Positions 55,256-63,998 of a stretch of 64,000 nt of DNA are shown here, piece by piece. Each line of letters begins with the position of its first letter. Position 1 is the stretch's first letter. Origin of the DNA: Limnobaculum zhutongyuii (GTDB lineage: Bacteria; Pseudomonadota; Gammaproteobacteria; Enterobacterales; Enterobacteriaceae). The notes under the pieces were generated by a model. The model did no database searches. It saw nothing but the letters and a program-made list of their open reading frames with translations, and was not told the DNA's origin. The position numbers and the translations under genes are program-made. The stretch lies in the NCBI RefSeq assembly GCF_004295645.1, contig NZ_CP034752.1, forward strand, positions 1,550,001 to 1,614,000, given 5' to 3'.

Positions 55256-56236
55256 ATGGCACTATTAGATATTGATCGACTATCGGTTCATTTCGGTGAC
55301 GACAGTACCCCGTTTCGGGCGGTTGACCGGGTGAGTTACAGCGTCGAGAAAGGGGAAGTGGTTGGGATTGTAGGAGAATCCGGTTCGGGTAAGTCGGTCA
55401 GCTCGCTGGCCATTATGGGACTGATTGATTTTCCTGGCAAAGTCATGGCTAACAGCCTGCATTTTGACGGTCGGGATTTGCGAACTATCTCTGAAAAAGA
55501 GCGCCGTCAGATTGTAGGTGATGAAATCGCTATGATTTTTCAGGACCCAATGACTAGCCTCAATCCATGCTATACCGTGGGTTATCAGATTATGGAAGCG
55601 TTGAAGATTCATCAGGGCGGCAACCGAAAAACGCGCCGCCAGCGCGCCATTGACTTGTTGACTCAGGTTGGCATTCCGGCTCCGGAGTCCCGTCTGGATA
55701 ACTATCCTCACCAGCTATCGGGTGGTATGAGCCAAAGGGTGATGATAGCAATGGCTATCGCCTGTCGCCCTCAGTTATTGATTGCCGATGAGCCAACAAC
55801 AGCGCTGGATGTGACCATTCAGGCGCAAATTATCGAATTACTGTTGGAACTACAGCGTCGCGAAAATATGGCGCTGATTCTGATCACTCACGATTTAGCG
55901 TTGGTGGCTGAAGCCGCACAGTACATTATCGTGATGTATGCCGGTCAGGTAATGGAAAGCGGTAAGGCGGAAGAGATTTTCCGTACCCCACGCCATCCTT
56001 ATACACAGGCGTTGTTACGCGCATTGCCTGAGTTTTCCAGTGAGAAAGAGCGTTTAAACTCGTTGCCAGGGGTAGTTCCCGGTAAATACGATCGACCTAA
56101 AGGCTGTTTATTAAGCCCTCGTTGCCCTTATGCCACCGATTTCTGCCGCCAGCAGGAGCCGGAACTTAAAGGGGAAGCCAGAAGACAGGTGAAATGCCAT
56201 ACGCCGCTTGACGATCAGGGGAGGCCAACGCTATGA
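55256..56236 (+). CDS. dppD: DppD, dipeptide ABC ATPase
   Basis: The 326-residue ATPase has Walker A GESGSGKS, signature LSGGMSQR, Walker B LLIADEPTTALD and a C-terminal oligopeptide-transporter extension (KGCLLSPRCPYATDFC). The cysteines in this extension are those that bind an Fe-S cluster in some DppD proteins. It acts as a heterodimer with DppF. The stop overlaps dppF by 4 nt. Confidence 0.95.
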   Translation: MALLDIDRLSVHFGDDSTPFRAVDRVSYSVEKGEVVGIVGESGSGKSVSSLAIMGLIDFPGKVMANSLHFDGRDLRTISEKERRQIVGDEIAMIFQDPMTSLNPCYTVGYQIMEALKIHQGGNRKTRRQRAIDLLTQVGIPAPESRLDNYPHQLSGGMSQRVMIAMAIACRPQLLIADEPTTALDVTIQAQIIELLLELQRRENMALILITHDLALVAEAAQYIIVMYAGQVMESGKAEEIFRTPRHPYTQALLRALPEFSSEKERLNSLPGVVPGKYDRPKGCLLSPRCPYATDFCRQQEPELKGEARRQVKCHTPLDDQGRPTL

Positions 56237-57243
56237 GTCAGGAATATCCATTATTACAGGCTATTGGTCTGAAGAAGTATTATTCAGTTAAAAATGGGCT
56301 GTTCTCTGCTCAACAACAGGTGAAGTCTCTGGATGGGGTTTCCTTTACTCTGGAGCGGGGAAAAACGCTGGCGGTGGTTGGTGAGTCCGGCTGCGGTAAA
56401 TCAACGCTGGGTCGTATGTTAACCATGATTGAAGTACCCACAGAAGGTGAACTCTACTATCAGGGGCAGGATCTGCTGAAACACGATCCGGCGGCACAAA
56501 AACTGCGTCGTCAGAAAATTCAGATTGTATTCCAAAACCCTTATGGTTCGCTGAATCCACGCAAGAAGATAGGTGAGATACTGGAAGAGCCGCTGCGGAT
56601 TAATACCTCATTATCTAAAGCGGAACGGCGCGAAAAGGCACTGGCAATTATGGCTAAAGTCGGGCTGAGAACCGAGCACTATGAGCGTTATCCGCACATG
56701 TTCTCCGGTGGCCAGCGTCAGCGTATCGCTATTGCTCGCGGATTGATGCTTAATCCGGATATTGTTGTGGCGGACGAACCGGTATCGGCGCTGGACGTTT
56801 CCGTTCGGGCACAGGTACTGAATCTGATGATGGATTTACAGCAGGAAATGGGGCTCTCCTATGTCTTTATTTCCCATGATCTATCGGTCGTGGAACATAT
56901 TGCCGATGATGTGATGGTGATGTACTTGGGGCGTTGTGTAGAGCAGGGCACCAAAGACCAGATTTTTAATAATCCGCGTCATCCTTATACTCAGGCATTA
57001 CTCTCTGCCACTCCGCGTTTAAATCCGGATGTACGCCGTGAAAGAATCAAGCTAACCGGTGAACTACCCAGTCCGTTAAATCCACCTCAAGGTTGTGCCT
57101 TTAACGCTCGTTGCCAGCGCGCCTTTGATACCTGTTTTGACATTAAACCGGCATTGAAGAACTATGACGGGCAGCTAATCGCCTGTTTTGCCGTGGAGCA
57201 GGATGAGGAAAATAAGGTTTGTAGCCTTGAAAAAGCGGTATAG
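56233..57243 (+). CDS. dppF: DppF, dipeptide ABC ATPase
   Basis: The 336-residue partner ATPase has Walker A GESGCGKST, signature FSGGQRQR, Walker B IVVADEPVSALD and the C-terminal QGCAFNARCQRAFDTC extension. It is the last gene of dppABCDF and is closed by the terminator at 57282-57310. In E. coli the dpp operon lies far from pepT and roxA, so its place here is a rearrangement. Confidence 0.96.
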   Translation: MSQEYPLLQAIGLKKYYSVKNGLFSAQQQVKSLDGVSFTLERGKTLAVVGESGCGKSTLGRMLTMIEVPTEGELYYQGQDLLKHDPAAQKLRRQKIQIVFQNPYGSLNPRKKIGEILEEPLRINTSLSKAERREKALAIMAKVGLRTEHYERYPHMFSGGQRQRIAIARGLMLNPDIVVADEPVSALDVSVRAQVLNLMMDLQQEMGLSYVFISHDLSVVEHIADDVMVMYLGRCVEQGTKDQIFNNPRHPYTQALLSATPRLNPDVRRERIKLTGELPSPLNPPQGCAFNARCQRAFDTCFDIKPALKNYDGQLIACFAVEQDEENKVCSLEKAV

Positions 57244-57281
57244 CGCGTTGAGATAACAATATATTAGAAGATAGATATGAA

Positions 57282-57310
57282 AAGGCCTCGCATTAGCGAG
57301 GCCTTATATT
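57282..57310. terminator. dpp operon / roxA bidirectional terminator
   Basis: AAGGCCTCGC and GCGAGGCCTT form a perfect 10-bp stem with an ATTA loop between convergent dppF and roxA. Confidence 0.88.
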
Positions 57311-57328
57311 TGCTGCAAACAGATGAGA

Positions 57329-58453
57329 TCAATAGTCGTTAAAATACCAATAACCGCTATTCACCAGATGCGCCAGCACCGCAACAAACGCCGGATCTTC
57401 CAGTGCATCACCCAACTCTTTCTGGCTGATTAATGGATAACGGCATAGTGCATCCGCGGCTTCAAGGTGCGGAGTATCAATAAGCTCACCGTTAGCGAAG
57501 CAAAGGTCACCAACGCGCAGCACTCGCAGACCGCTCAGGCGAATCAGACTCTCTCCCTGTACTAATGAATCATAAATTTCATCAGAACGGTATGCAGGTT
57601 CAGCTGGTGCAATATCCAGCTCATGGCGTGACGTTGTCACGAAACGACCAAACCATTGGTTGAAATCTTCTGGTTGATTAATCAGATTAATCATCATGCC
57701 GCGCAGGCGTTCCAGTTCATACTCTTCAACTAATGCCGGGTGTTCTCTCAGCTTCAGATCCGGATCGCTGTAGTGCTCACCACCTAAATCATGTTCCAGC
57801 ACATAATCGGCGAAATTGCTGATAAGATCGCGAGTATTAGGCCCACGATAGCCAACGGAATAGTTCAGTGCCGTTTCGTGAGTGAAACCATCGTGTGGAA
57901 ATCCTGGTGGAATATACAGAATATCGCCCGGCGCTAAATCTTCATCAATGATGGGATCAAAAGGCTCTACATGAAGTAAGGCTGGATGCGGGCAGTATTG
58001 CTTTAACGGCTTTTTATCCCCCACGCGCCAACGGCGGCTGCCCATACCCTGAATAATAAATACATCATACTGGTCGATATGTGGGCCTACACCACCGCCA
58101 GGAACAGAGAAAGAGATCATCAAATCGTCAAGACGCCAGTCAGGCAGCTTACGGAAAGGACGCACTAAAGCCGCAGAAGGTGCATGCCAGTGGTTAACCG
58201 CCTGTACCAATAATGACCAGCCTTTTTCTCCCAGGTGATCATAGCTTTCAAAAGGACCATTACTGGCCTGCCAGTGACCATTTGGCTGACTCACCAAACG
58301 GCTGTCAACTTCGCTCTCCATAGCCAATCCTGCTAACTCATCCGGCGAGATTGGATCAATAAAGTTTTTGATAACGTTCTTCAATACCACCGGACGCTTC
58401 TGCCAGTAGCGGTTTAAGAAGTCATCCCAGTCTAAATCAAGTTGATAATCCAT
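57329..58453 (-). CDS. roxA: RoxA, ribosomal protein uL16 arginine hydroxylase
   Basis: The 374-residue JmjC oxygenase has the iron-binding HxD in GPHIDQYDVF and the distal histidine in PPGFPHDGFTHE. Its MDYQLDLDWDDFLNRYWQKRPVVLK start and NSGYWYFND end match E. coli RoxA (YcfD). It hydroxylates Arg81 of uL16 using 2-oxoglutarate and O2. I choose ATG 58453 by alignment; ATG 58468 would add five residues and neither has a strong ribosome-binding site. In E. coli phoQP follows roxA; here dpp lies beside it instead. Confidence 0.95.
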   Translation of the reverse strand: MDYQLDLDWDDFLNRYWQKRPVVLKNVIKNFIDPISPDELAGLAMESEVDSRLVSQPNGHWQASNGPFESYDHLGEKGWSLLVQAVNHWHAPSAALVRPFRKLPDWRLDDLMISFSVPGGGVGPHIDQYDVFIIQGMGSRRWRVGDKKPLKQYCPHPALLHVEPFDPIIDEDLAPGDILYIPPGFPHDGFTHETALNYSVGYRGPNTRDLISNFADYVLEHDLGGEHYSDPDLKLREHPALVEEYELERLRGMMINLINQPEDFNQWFGRFVTTSRHELDIAPAEPAYRSDEIYDSLVQGESLIRLSGLRVLRVGDLCFANGELIDTPHLEAADALCRYPLISQKELGDALEDPAFVAVLAHLVNSGYWYFNDY

Positions 58454-58856
58454 CGTTTCAGTTACCATTCAGCAGGAAATTGGCGTGATTATATCGAAGG
58501 TTGCTGAAGAATACCGGACTGGATTCGCAGTTTTTTCTATTTCTGATTGATAACTGATTTTTCAGATAAAAATTAAGCAGGGTAAAGACCAAAAGAGAAT
58601 CAATAAAGTGCTCTGGTTGGGTAGAAGGAAGACAGGATGATCATGGTATAAGCGTGCTGATTTAATATTAAAAATTAATGGCTGAAATAACATTGCCCGC
58701 AATCTGAAATAAATCCCATTATCTGTTAGGGGCTATCCGCATTAAGCGCTATCATATAAGGCAAATAAACGAATATTACCCAACCACAACATTGTTATTT
58801 GGTTGAAGAGATTCAATACGCCACCAGACAGTAAAGCAGGACCACTTTAAATCCCC
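58454..58856. other. Divergent promoter region roxA / rnm
   Basis: About 400 nt lie between divergent genes. In E. coli the trp leader lies next to rnm (yciV), but I see no trp leader peptide, attenuator or trp gene here. Confidence 0.45.
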
Positions 58857-59777
58857 ATGCCTTTAGATAGCCCACAAATACCCTCTGATGTACAAGAGAA
58901 CGAACAGAATTCAGCGATAACATCTCCGGAGCTGCCGCGTTTTCCACTGTACGATCTCCATAGTCATACCAACGCTTCCGACGGGATGTTAACACCGGCG
59001 CAGTTGGTAGAGCGGGCCGTTGAAATGCGAGTTAGCGTGCTGGCTATTACTGACCATGATACCACCAGCGCTTTGACGGCTGCGAAGCAGGCAATTGAAG
59101 AAAAGGGATTGGCACTGCATCTGATCAATGGCGTAGAGATTTCGACCGGTTGGGAAAGTTTTGATATTCATATTGTTGGCCTGAATATCGATCCTGATTC
59201 AAAAGCCATGACCGGGCTGTTAGCGGCACAGGCAATCAGACGGGCGGAACGTGCCCAAGAGATAGCCCGACGGCTGGAAAAGCACCATATCCCTGATGCA
59301 CTAAGCGGAGCACAGCGTTTTGCCGGTGATGCGGCTATTACCCGCGCGCATTTTGCTCGCTATCTGATTGAATTAGGCAAAGCCTCCGATATGGCTCAGG
59401 TATTTAAAAACTACCTGGCACGGGGGAAAACCGGTTATGTACCACCGCAGTGGTGTACAATAACAGAAGCGGTGGAAGCCATTCATCTGGCCGGTGGGCA
59501 GGCGGTATTGGCACATCCGGGACGTTATGACCTGTCGGCTAAATGGCTGAGGCGACTCATCATTGAGTTTAAACAAGCCGGTGGTGATGCTATGGAAGTC
59601 TCTCAATGCCAGCAGGCTCCACAGGAACGCGCACAGCTGGCACTGTATGCTCAGGAATACCAGCTACTGGCTTCTCAGGGCTCAGACTTCCACTACCCCT
59701 GTGCCTGGGTTGAACTGGGGCGACGACTATTCCTACCGGATAAAGTCATTCCCGTATGGCATAACTGGTTTGTGTAG
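58857..59777 (+). CDS. rnm: RNase AM (YciV/TrpH), PHP-domain 5'-3' exonuclease
   Basis: The 306-residue protein has the PHP metal motifs DLHSHTNASDG, TDHDTTS, GVEIST, AHPGRY and SQGSDFHYPC. RNase AM trims the 5' ends of ribosomal RNAs in E. coli. The first 28 residues (MPLDSPQIPSDV...) extend beyond the usual N-terminus; a shorter start was not visible. yciO and rluB follow, as in E. coli, with a structured repeat element in the gap. Confidence 0.92.
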   Translation: MPLDSPQIPSDVQENEQNSAITSPELPRFPLYDLHSHTNASDGMLTPAQLVERAVEMRVSVLAITDHDTTSALTAAKQAIEEKGLALHLINGVEISTGWESFDIHIVGLNIDPDSKAMTGLLAAQAIRRAERAQEIARRLEKHHIPDALSGAQRFAGDAAITRAHFARYLIELGKASDMAQVFKNYLARGKTGYVPPQWCTITEAVEAIHLAGGQAVLAHPGRYDLSAKWLRRLIIEFKQAGGDAMEVSQCQQAPQERAQLALYAQEYQLLASQGSDFHYPCAWVELGRRLFLPDKVIPVWHNWFV

Positions 59778-60108
59778 TTGATGTATTGAGAAAAAATTTA
59801 ATTAGGGAAATCGGCTATTGAATTGGATCTATTTTTTAATATAGCCAATCGGAGGGAGAGGGTGCCGTTTGGGTCGACTTGGCGTAAGCCAACGAAGCGC
59901 CCATAGGCAGCCTAGGCCCGACGTCCTCTAAACTAAAGTACAAATGGTCTTCCGACCGAGCACTATGGCGATAGTAGTTCATAGTTTTTACGGCCGGAAT
60001 ATCCACAGAACCAAAATAAACGATTTCGTAATAAATTATCGATTTAAGCCGTTAGCGCCCGACCCACAACACGAATACCGCTAACCGCCAGGCACTACAG
60101 GAGTCCCC
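59778..60108. other. rnm-yciO intergenic region
   Basis: About 330 nt are largely occupied by copy 2 of the structured element (59850-60010), then a GTTAGCG/CGCTAAC inverted repeat (60051-60057, 60080-60086) and the yciO ribosome-binding site. Confidence 0.6.
59850..60010. repeat. Structured dispersed element (copy 2, single)
   Basis: It shares with 43368-43520 the ordered blocks GGGAGAGG, GCCGTT-GGGTCG, a 5-bp hairpin, AGCGCCC, CTAGGCCC, ACG-CTC, AAGTAC, ATGGTCTTCCG, GCAC and ACGGCCGGAAT. Its hairpin is TTGGC-GTAA-GCCAA (59879-59892), paired with different bases from copy 1 but conserved in size. The tail module is present once rather than as a tandem array. Confidence 0.75.
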
Positions 60109-60729
60109 ATGAGTCAGTTTTTCTATATCCATCAGGATAACCCCCAACCGCGGCTGATTAGCCAGTCGGTAGAGTTTTTACGCAAAGGCGGAGTGATTGT
60201 CTACCCAACTGACTCCGGATATGCATTAGGCTGCATGTTGGAAGATAAACACGCCATGGAGCGTATTTGTCGTATTCGTCAGTTGGACAGTAACCATAAC
60301 TTCACTCTGATGTGTCGCGATCTGTCTGAGCTTTCCACCTATGCTCACGTTGATAACACCGCTTTCCGGTTGATCAAAAACAATACGCCGGGTAATTACA
60401 CCTTCATTTTAAAAGCGACGAAAGAAGTTCCACGTCGTCTGATGAATGAAAAACGTAAAACCATTGGTCTGCGGGTGCCATCTAACCCAATCGCACTGGC
60501 ATTGCTGGCAGAACTCAACGAACCTATGATGTCTACCACATTGATGCTACCGGGCAATGACTTTGCGGAATCCGATCCGGAAGAAATTCGTGATACATTG
60601 TCAAAGCATGTTGATTTAATTATCAACGGCGGTTATTTAGGCCAACAGCCAACCACGGTCATTGATCTGACCGATGATTCACCGGTCGTGGTGAGAGTTG
60701 GCGCTGGGGATCCAACACCGTTTCGTTGA
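60109..60729 (+). CDS. yciO: YciO, Sua5/YciO/YrdC-family protein
   Basis: The 206-residue single-domain protein starts MSQFFYIHQDNPQPRLISQSVE. It carries VYPTDSGYALGCMLED and the RNA/nucleotide-binding GLRVPSNP segment of the YrdC fold. TsaC and Sua5 relatives make threonylcarbamoyl-AMP for tRNA t6A; YciO itself does not fully replace TsaC in E. coli and its role is uncertain. AGGAG precedes ATG 60109. rluB starts 106 nt downstream. Confidence 0.93.
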   Translation: MSQFFYIHQDNPQPRLISQSVEFLRKGGVIVYPTDSGYALGCMLEDKHAMERICRIRQLDSNHNFTLMCRDLSELSTYAHVDNTAFRLIKNNTPGNYTFILKATKEVPRRLMNEKRKTIGLRVPSNPIALALLAELNEPMMSTTLMLPGNDFAESDPEEIRDTLSKHVDLIINGGYLGQQPTTVIDLTDDSPVVVRVGAGDPTPFR

Positions 60730-60835
60730 TGGATAGGACCGCATAAGGTATGATTCAGATCCACTGATAAATTAATCACCACCACCGATTTATCACTATT
60801 ATGACGCCTGTGAAGGCGACAAACGAGGTTGCTCA

Positions 60836-61717
60836 ATGAGCGAAAAGTTACAAAAAGTTCTGGCTAACTCTGGTCATGGTTCTCGTCGCGAAATCGAAGC
60901 GATGATTCAGGCTGGCCGAATCAGTGTTGATGGCAAAATTGCCACTTTGGGCGATCGCATTGAAGTTAATGCGTCAATCAGAGTCCGTATCGATGGTCAT
61001 GTGGTTGCACTACGTGAACCGGAAGAAACCGTATGTCGCGTGTTGGCCTACTACAAACCGGAAGGGGAACTCTGTACCCGTAAAGATCCGGAAGGTCGTC
61101 CAACCGTATTTGACCGCCTGCCTAAAATGCGCGGTTCCCGCTGGGTTGCAGTAGGGCGTCTGGACGTCAATACTTCAGGCCTGTTGCTGTTTACTACCGA
61201 TGGTGAACTGGCAAACCGTTTAATGCACCCAAGCCGTGAAGTTGAACGTGAATACGCAGTACGCGTGTTCGGTCAGGTTGATGAAGAGAAGATCAAACAG
61301 TTAAGAAAAGGCGTGCAGTTGGAAGACGGCATGGCCGCATTCCGTACCATCAGCTTCCAGGGCGGTGAGGGGATGAACCAGTGGTATAACGTTACGCTGA
61401 CAGAAGGACGTAACCGTGAAGTTCGTCGCCTGTGGGAGGCGGTAGACGTTCAGGTGAGTCGCCTGATCCGTATCCGTTACGGTGCATTAGGCTTGCCTAA
61501 AGGGTTGCCACGCGGTGGTTGGACTGAACTCGATCTGAACGCGACAAATTACCTGCGCGAAATGGTTGGTTTACCTCCAGAAACTCAAAGTAAGCTGCCG
61601 GTGGAACGTGACCGTCGTCGCACAAAAGCAAATCAAATTCGCCGTGCGGTGAAGAAACATAGCCAAAGACCCGCTTCCAGAAATAGCGGCAGAAGAAGCG
61701 CTCAACCGAAGCGTTAA
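60836..61717 (+). CDS. rluB: RluB, 23S rRNA pseudouridine(2605) synthase
   Basis: The 293-residue enzyme has an N-terminal S4 RNA-binding domain (KLQKVLANSGHGSRREIE), the catalytic aspartate in GRLDVNTSGLLLFTTDGE (about residue 110), and TEGRNREVRRLWEAV. A basic tail follows. It isomerises U2605 in 23S rRNA. It is the last gene of rnm-yciO-rluB and has its own terminator. Confidence 0.96.
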   Translation: MSEKLQKVLANSGHGSRREIEAMIQAGRISVDGKIATLGDRIEVNASIRVRIDGHVVALREPEETVCRVLAYYKPEGELCTRKDPEGRPTVFDRLPKMRGSRWVAVGRLDVNTSGLLLFTTDGELANRLMHPSREVEREYAVRVFGQVDEEKIKQLRKGVQLEDGMAAFRTISFQGGEGMNQWYNVTLTEGRNREVRRLWEAVDVQVSRLIRIRYGALGLPKGLPRGGWTELDLNATNYLREMVGLPPETQSKLPVERDRRRTKANQIRRAVKKHSQRPASRNSGRRSAQPKR

Positions 61718-62147
61718 TAACCAAAATTGATGAGAATAGCGCCTTTTAAGGCGCTATTTTTTTATCTGGAAATTTATCTATTTATCCTTATTTATCAATC
61801 AATTAATCGTAATAAATCAATCCCTCTTTTTATCTGTGGATATTGTTACAACGCTTTCATGTTGTATTGCCACTTATTTCCACTTTACGTTTAATCTTAT
61901 TGTTCATTTCCACTTTATTTCCACTTTGAACCGGAAAAAGTCAGTCTCCTAACCAATAAATAAAATGTGTAGTGTGCTGACATCGGAAGTAACAATGAAC
62001 CCGGTCAGTAGCAGTAGTTTTTTATTTTGTATGATTTACTGAATCTGGAGTGCCGTGCTGAGAGTGTCTGCTTTCATAGATGGTTTAGCGGCAAAATTCC
62101 GATATTCGTCCATAATTAATGAGTTTGAATATTAGAGATAAAGTTGC
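61718..62147. other. Upstream region of the SFCGS/DUF431x operon
   Basis: About 430 nt begin with the rluB terminator. Three copies of ATTTCCACTTT then occur at 61876, 61906 and 61917, which could be operator sites for the operon. No convincing sigma-54 -24/-12 element was found. Confidence 0.45.
61735..61763 (+). terminator. rluB terminator
   Basis: AATAGCGCCTT and AAGGCGCTATT form an 11-bp stem with a 2-nt gap (loop effectively 4 nt) and run into seven T. Confidence 0.92.
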
Positions 62148-62486
62148 ATGAGTGAGAGTCATATTCGTTTCAACATGGTGGAAGACAATCTGGAACCCGA
62201 AGTCGTTACCAGTGAACTTCTGACGGTGATTGATGGTTGGTTAAAACAGGAAGGGGCTTACACCACCGACGTTCAGCAACAAATGCTGGAGTCACACGTC
62301 AAGGCAATGGTCCTGAGGGCTAAAACAGGTGAACCCCTGCCGGAAGTAGATAAATCGCTGTTTGATGAGATTTCTGCTGAGTCAATGGCATTGGCCGAAC
62401 GCGCGGTAAATGCGCTGCCGGGCTTACCGATTGAAGAAGCTTATCTGCTGTCGGTTCATTTTGAAATTGCGCGTTCAAACGCTTAA
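62148..62486 (+). CDS. Single PRD-domain protein
   Basis: The 112-residue protein is a stand-alone PTS-regulation domain, with conserved histidines at 50 (ESHVKAMVLR) and 104 (LLSVHFEIA) in the spacing expected of PRD modules. It lacks a DNA-binding or antiterminator domain, resembling E. coli YhfY. In PRD regulators these histidines are phosphorylated by PTS proteins. Its position as first gene of an SFCGS-DUF4312-DUF4311 operon suggests that it senses or couples the system to phosphotransfer. This is inference. Confidence 0.8.
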   Translation: MSESHIRFNMVEDNLEPEVVTSELLTVIDGWLKQEGAYTTDVQQQMLESHVKAMVLRAKTGEPLPEVDKSLFDEISAESMALAERAVNALPGLPIEEAYLLSVHFEIARSNA

Positions 62487-62506
62487 TCCTATTGGAGATA
62501 GAACAC

Positions 62507-62872
62507 ATGAAACAAATCGTAGTCGTGATTGGTGACCGTTTAGGTAAAGGACAAAAAGTTGCAGCTGGTGTTGAAGCAGCAGGTGGTAAAGCTATCGTTA
62601 TTCCTGGCGTAGCCGCAGATATGAAACTGGGCGATGTGATGAATGCAGAGCAGGGCGATATCGGGATCTCTTTCTGCGGAAGCGGTGGTGCCGGTGCTAT
62701 TACTGCTCAAAATAAATATGGCTACAAAGTGCGTCACGGTATGCGTTCTGTGGAAGAGGGTGAAACCGCTATTGCTGATGGTTGCACCGTACTGGGCTTT
62801 GGTTTTATGGATAAAGAAGAGCTGGGTGAGCGTTTAGTTAAAGCATTTAATAAAAAATACGGCAACGCATAA
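62507..62872 (+). CDS. SFCGS-family glycine-rich protein
   Basis: The 121-residue soluble protein starts MKQIVVVIGDRLGKGQKVAAG and contains the name-giving GISFCGSGGAGA (C57). The fold looks like an alternating alpha/beta domain similar in outline to PTS EIIB or YhfU-type (DUF2620) proteins, with a Cys in the loop where EIIB would be phosphorylated. Function is not established. A GGAG site precedes ATG 62507. The stop overlaps the next gene by 1 nt (TAATG), so the two are coupled. Confidence 0.88.
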   Translation: MKQIVVVIGDRLGKGQKVAAGVEAAGGKAIVIPGVAADMKLGDVMNAEQGDIGISFCGSGGAGAITAQNKYGYKVRHGMRSVEEGETAIADGCTVLGFGFMDKEELGERLVKAFNKKYGNA

Positions 62873-63168
62873 TGAAAGAGCATCTTAAAACATCAGTTCG
62901 CGTCAGTGGTAAGGGCGATACTAAACAAAAAGCCATCGCTGACGCATTGAACTCCGTACAACGTACGGTCCTGAAAGAGAGCACCAACATCATTCTGCGT
63001 ATCGAACCTCAAGATGTAGAAATCGTTAACGCCACGGTGAAAGTGAGTAACGAGAAGTTCCTGTTTTTCTTTCTGCCGCGTAAACGTGAATTCTACTCTG
63101 TTGTTTTAGATGTCGCTTTAGATGTGACCTTGCTGAATGTTCAAGAGATACATTTCGAGCCGGTTTAA
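62872..63168 (+). CDS. DUF4312 family protein
   Basis: The 98-residue soluble alpha/beta protein starts MKEHLKTSVRVSGKGDTKQKAIADALNSVQ, the usual opening of DUF4312. It is always found, as far as I know, next to SFCGS, DUF4311 and DUF4310 genes. Its role is unknown; it may be a cytoplasmic partner of the membrane components. The next gene starts 32 nt later with an AGAGG site. Confidence 0.88.
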   Translation: MKEHLKTSVRVSGKGDTKQKAIADALNSVQRTVLKESTNIILRIEPQDVEIVNATVKVSNEKFLFFFLPRKREFYSVVLDVALDVTLLNVQEIHFEPV

Positions 63169-63200
63169 CTACCGGCAGAAATGTTTTAGAGGAAAAACAA

Positions 63201-63998
63201 ATGGATGCAAATACCACTGTTTCTGTTTTTGAGATACTGATAAAGTCCCTGATTATCGGTGGTCTCTGCGGTTTCGGCCTGGGTGCCGGTGCTGCTCGTA
63301 TGTTCCATGCTCCAACAGTTCAAGGAATGGGTGCATTCCGTACCCTGGGCGAGCTGAACTCCTGTGAAGGGGATCCAGCGTCTCACTTCTCTTTTGGTTT
63401 AGGTTTCTTCTTTAACGCCTGGGCATCTTCTGTTGCCGCGGGTGCGTTTACTCAAGACGTTGATCACCGCATCATCCCTAACTGGGGTGCTGCTGCACTG
63501 ATGATCAAAAACCGTAACGTTACTGAAACACTGCATAACCCAAGAAAAATGGCGATTGCCTGTGGGATTATCGGTGCGCTGGTGGTTGCCTTCCTGAATA
63601 CCACGGCTTCTGCGGTTCCTGCTTCTCTACAAACGACAGCGACTAACGTACTGGTTCCCGCAGCTAACCTGCTGGTTAACACCGTGATGCCAGTTATTTT
63701 CTGGCTGGCTGCAATGGATGCTGGTCGTCGTTCTGGTTTCTGGGCAACCCTGTTTGGTGGTTGTGCTCAGTTAATCATGGGTAACGCTATTCCTGGTTTA
63801 GTGCTTGGTATCCTGATTGGTAAAGGCGTTGATGACAACGGCTGGAATAAGATTACTCGTACTATGATGATCGCAGTAATTCTGCTGTTCGTCCTGAGTG
63901 GTTTCTTCCGTGGCTTCGACGTTAAGTTGCTGCAGTCTTTCGCCTTAGGCGTACCAGACTGGTTACAGCACGTCCATAACGTATTAAGCGGAAAATAA
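63201..63998 (+). CDS. DUF4311 family membrane protein
   Basis: The 265-residue polytopic inner-membrane protein has about six to seven hydrophobic helices. It has Gly-rich motifs near the start (GGLCGFGLGAGAARMFHAP) and a conserved LGELNSCEGDPASHFSFG stretch typical of DUF4311. It is thought to be one of two membrane subunits (with DUF4310) of an uncharacterised transporter. The stop is at the very end of the window, so DUF4310 and any catabolic genes should lie just beyond it. Confidence 0.88.
   Translation: MDANTTVSVFEILIKSLIIGGLCGFGLGAGAARMFHAPTVQGMGAFRTLGELNSCEGDPASHFSFGLGFFFNAWASSVAAGAFTQDVDHRIIPNWGAAALMIKNRNVTETLHNPRKMAIACGIIGALVVAFLNTTASAVPASLQTTATNVLVPAANLLVNTVMPVIFWLAAMDAGRRSGFWATLFGGCAQLIMGNAIPGLVLGILIGKGVDDNGWNKITRTMMIAVILLFVLSGFFRGFDVKLLQSFALGVPDWLQHVHNVLSGK

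Noticed and set aside
58454..58856. trp leader/attenuator expected beside rnm (yciV)
   Set aside because: No Trp-Trp leader peptide or attenuator hairpins are present, and no trp genes are in the window.
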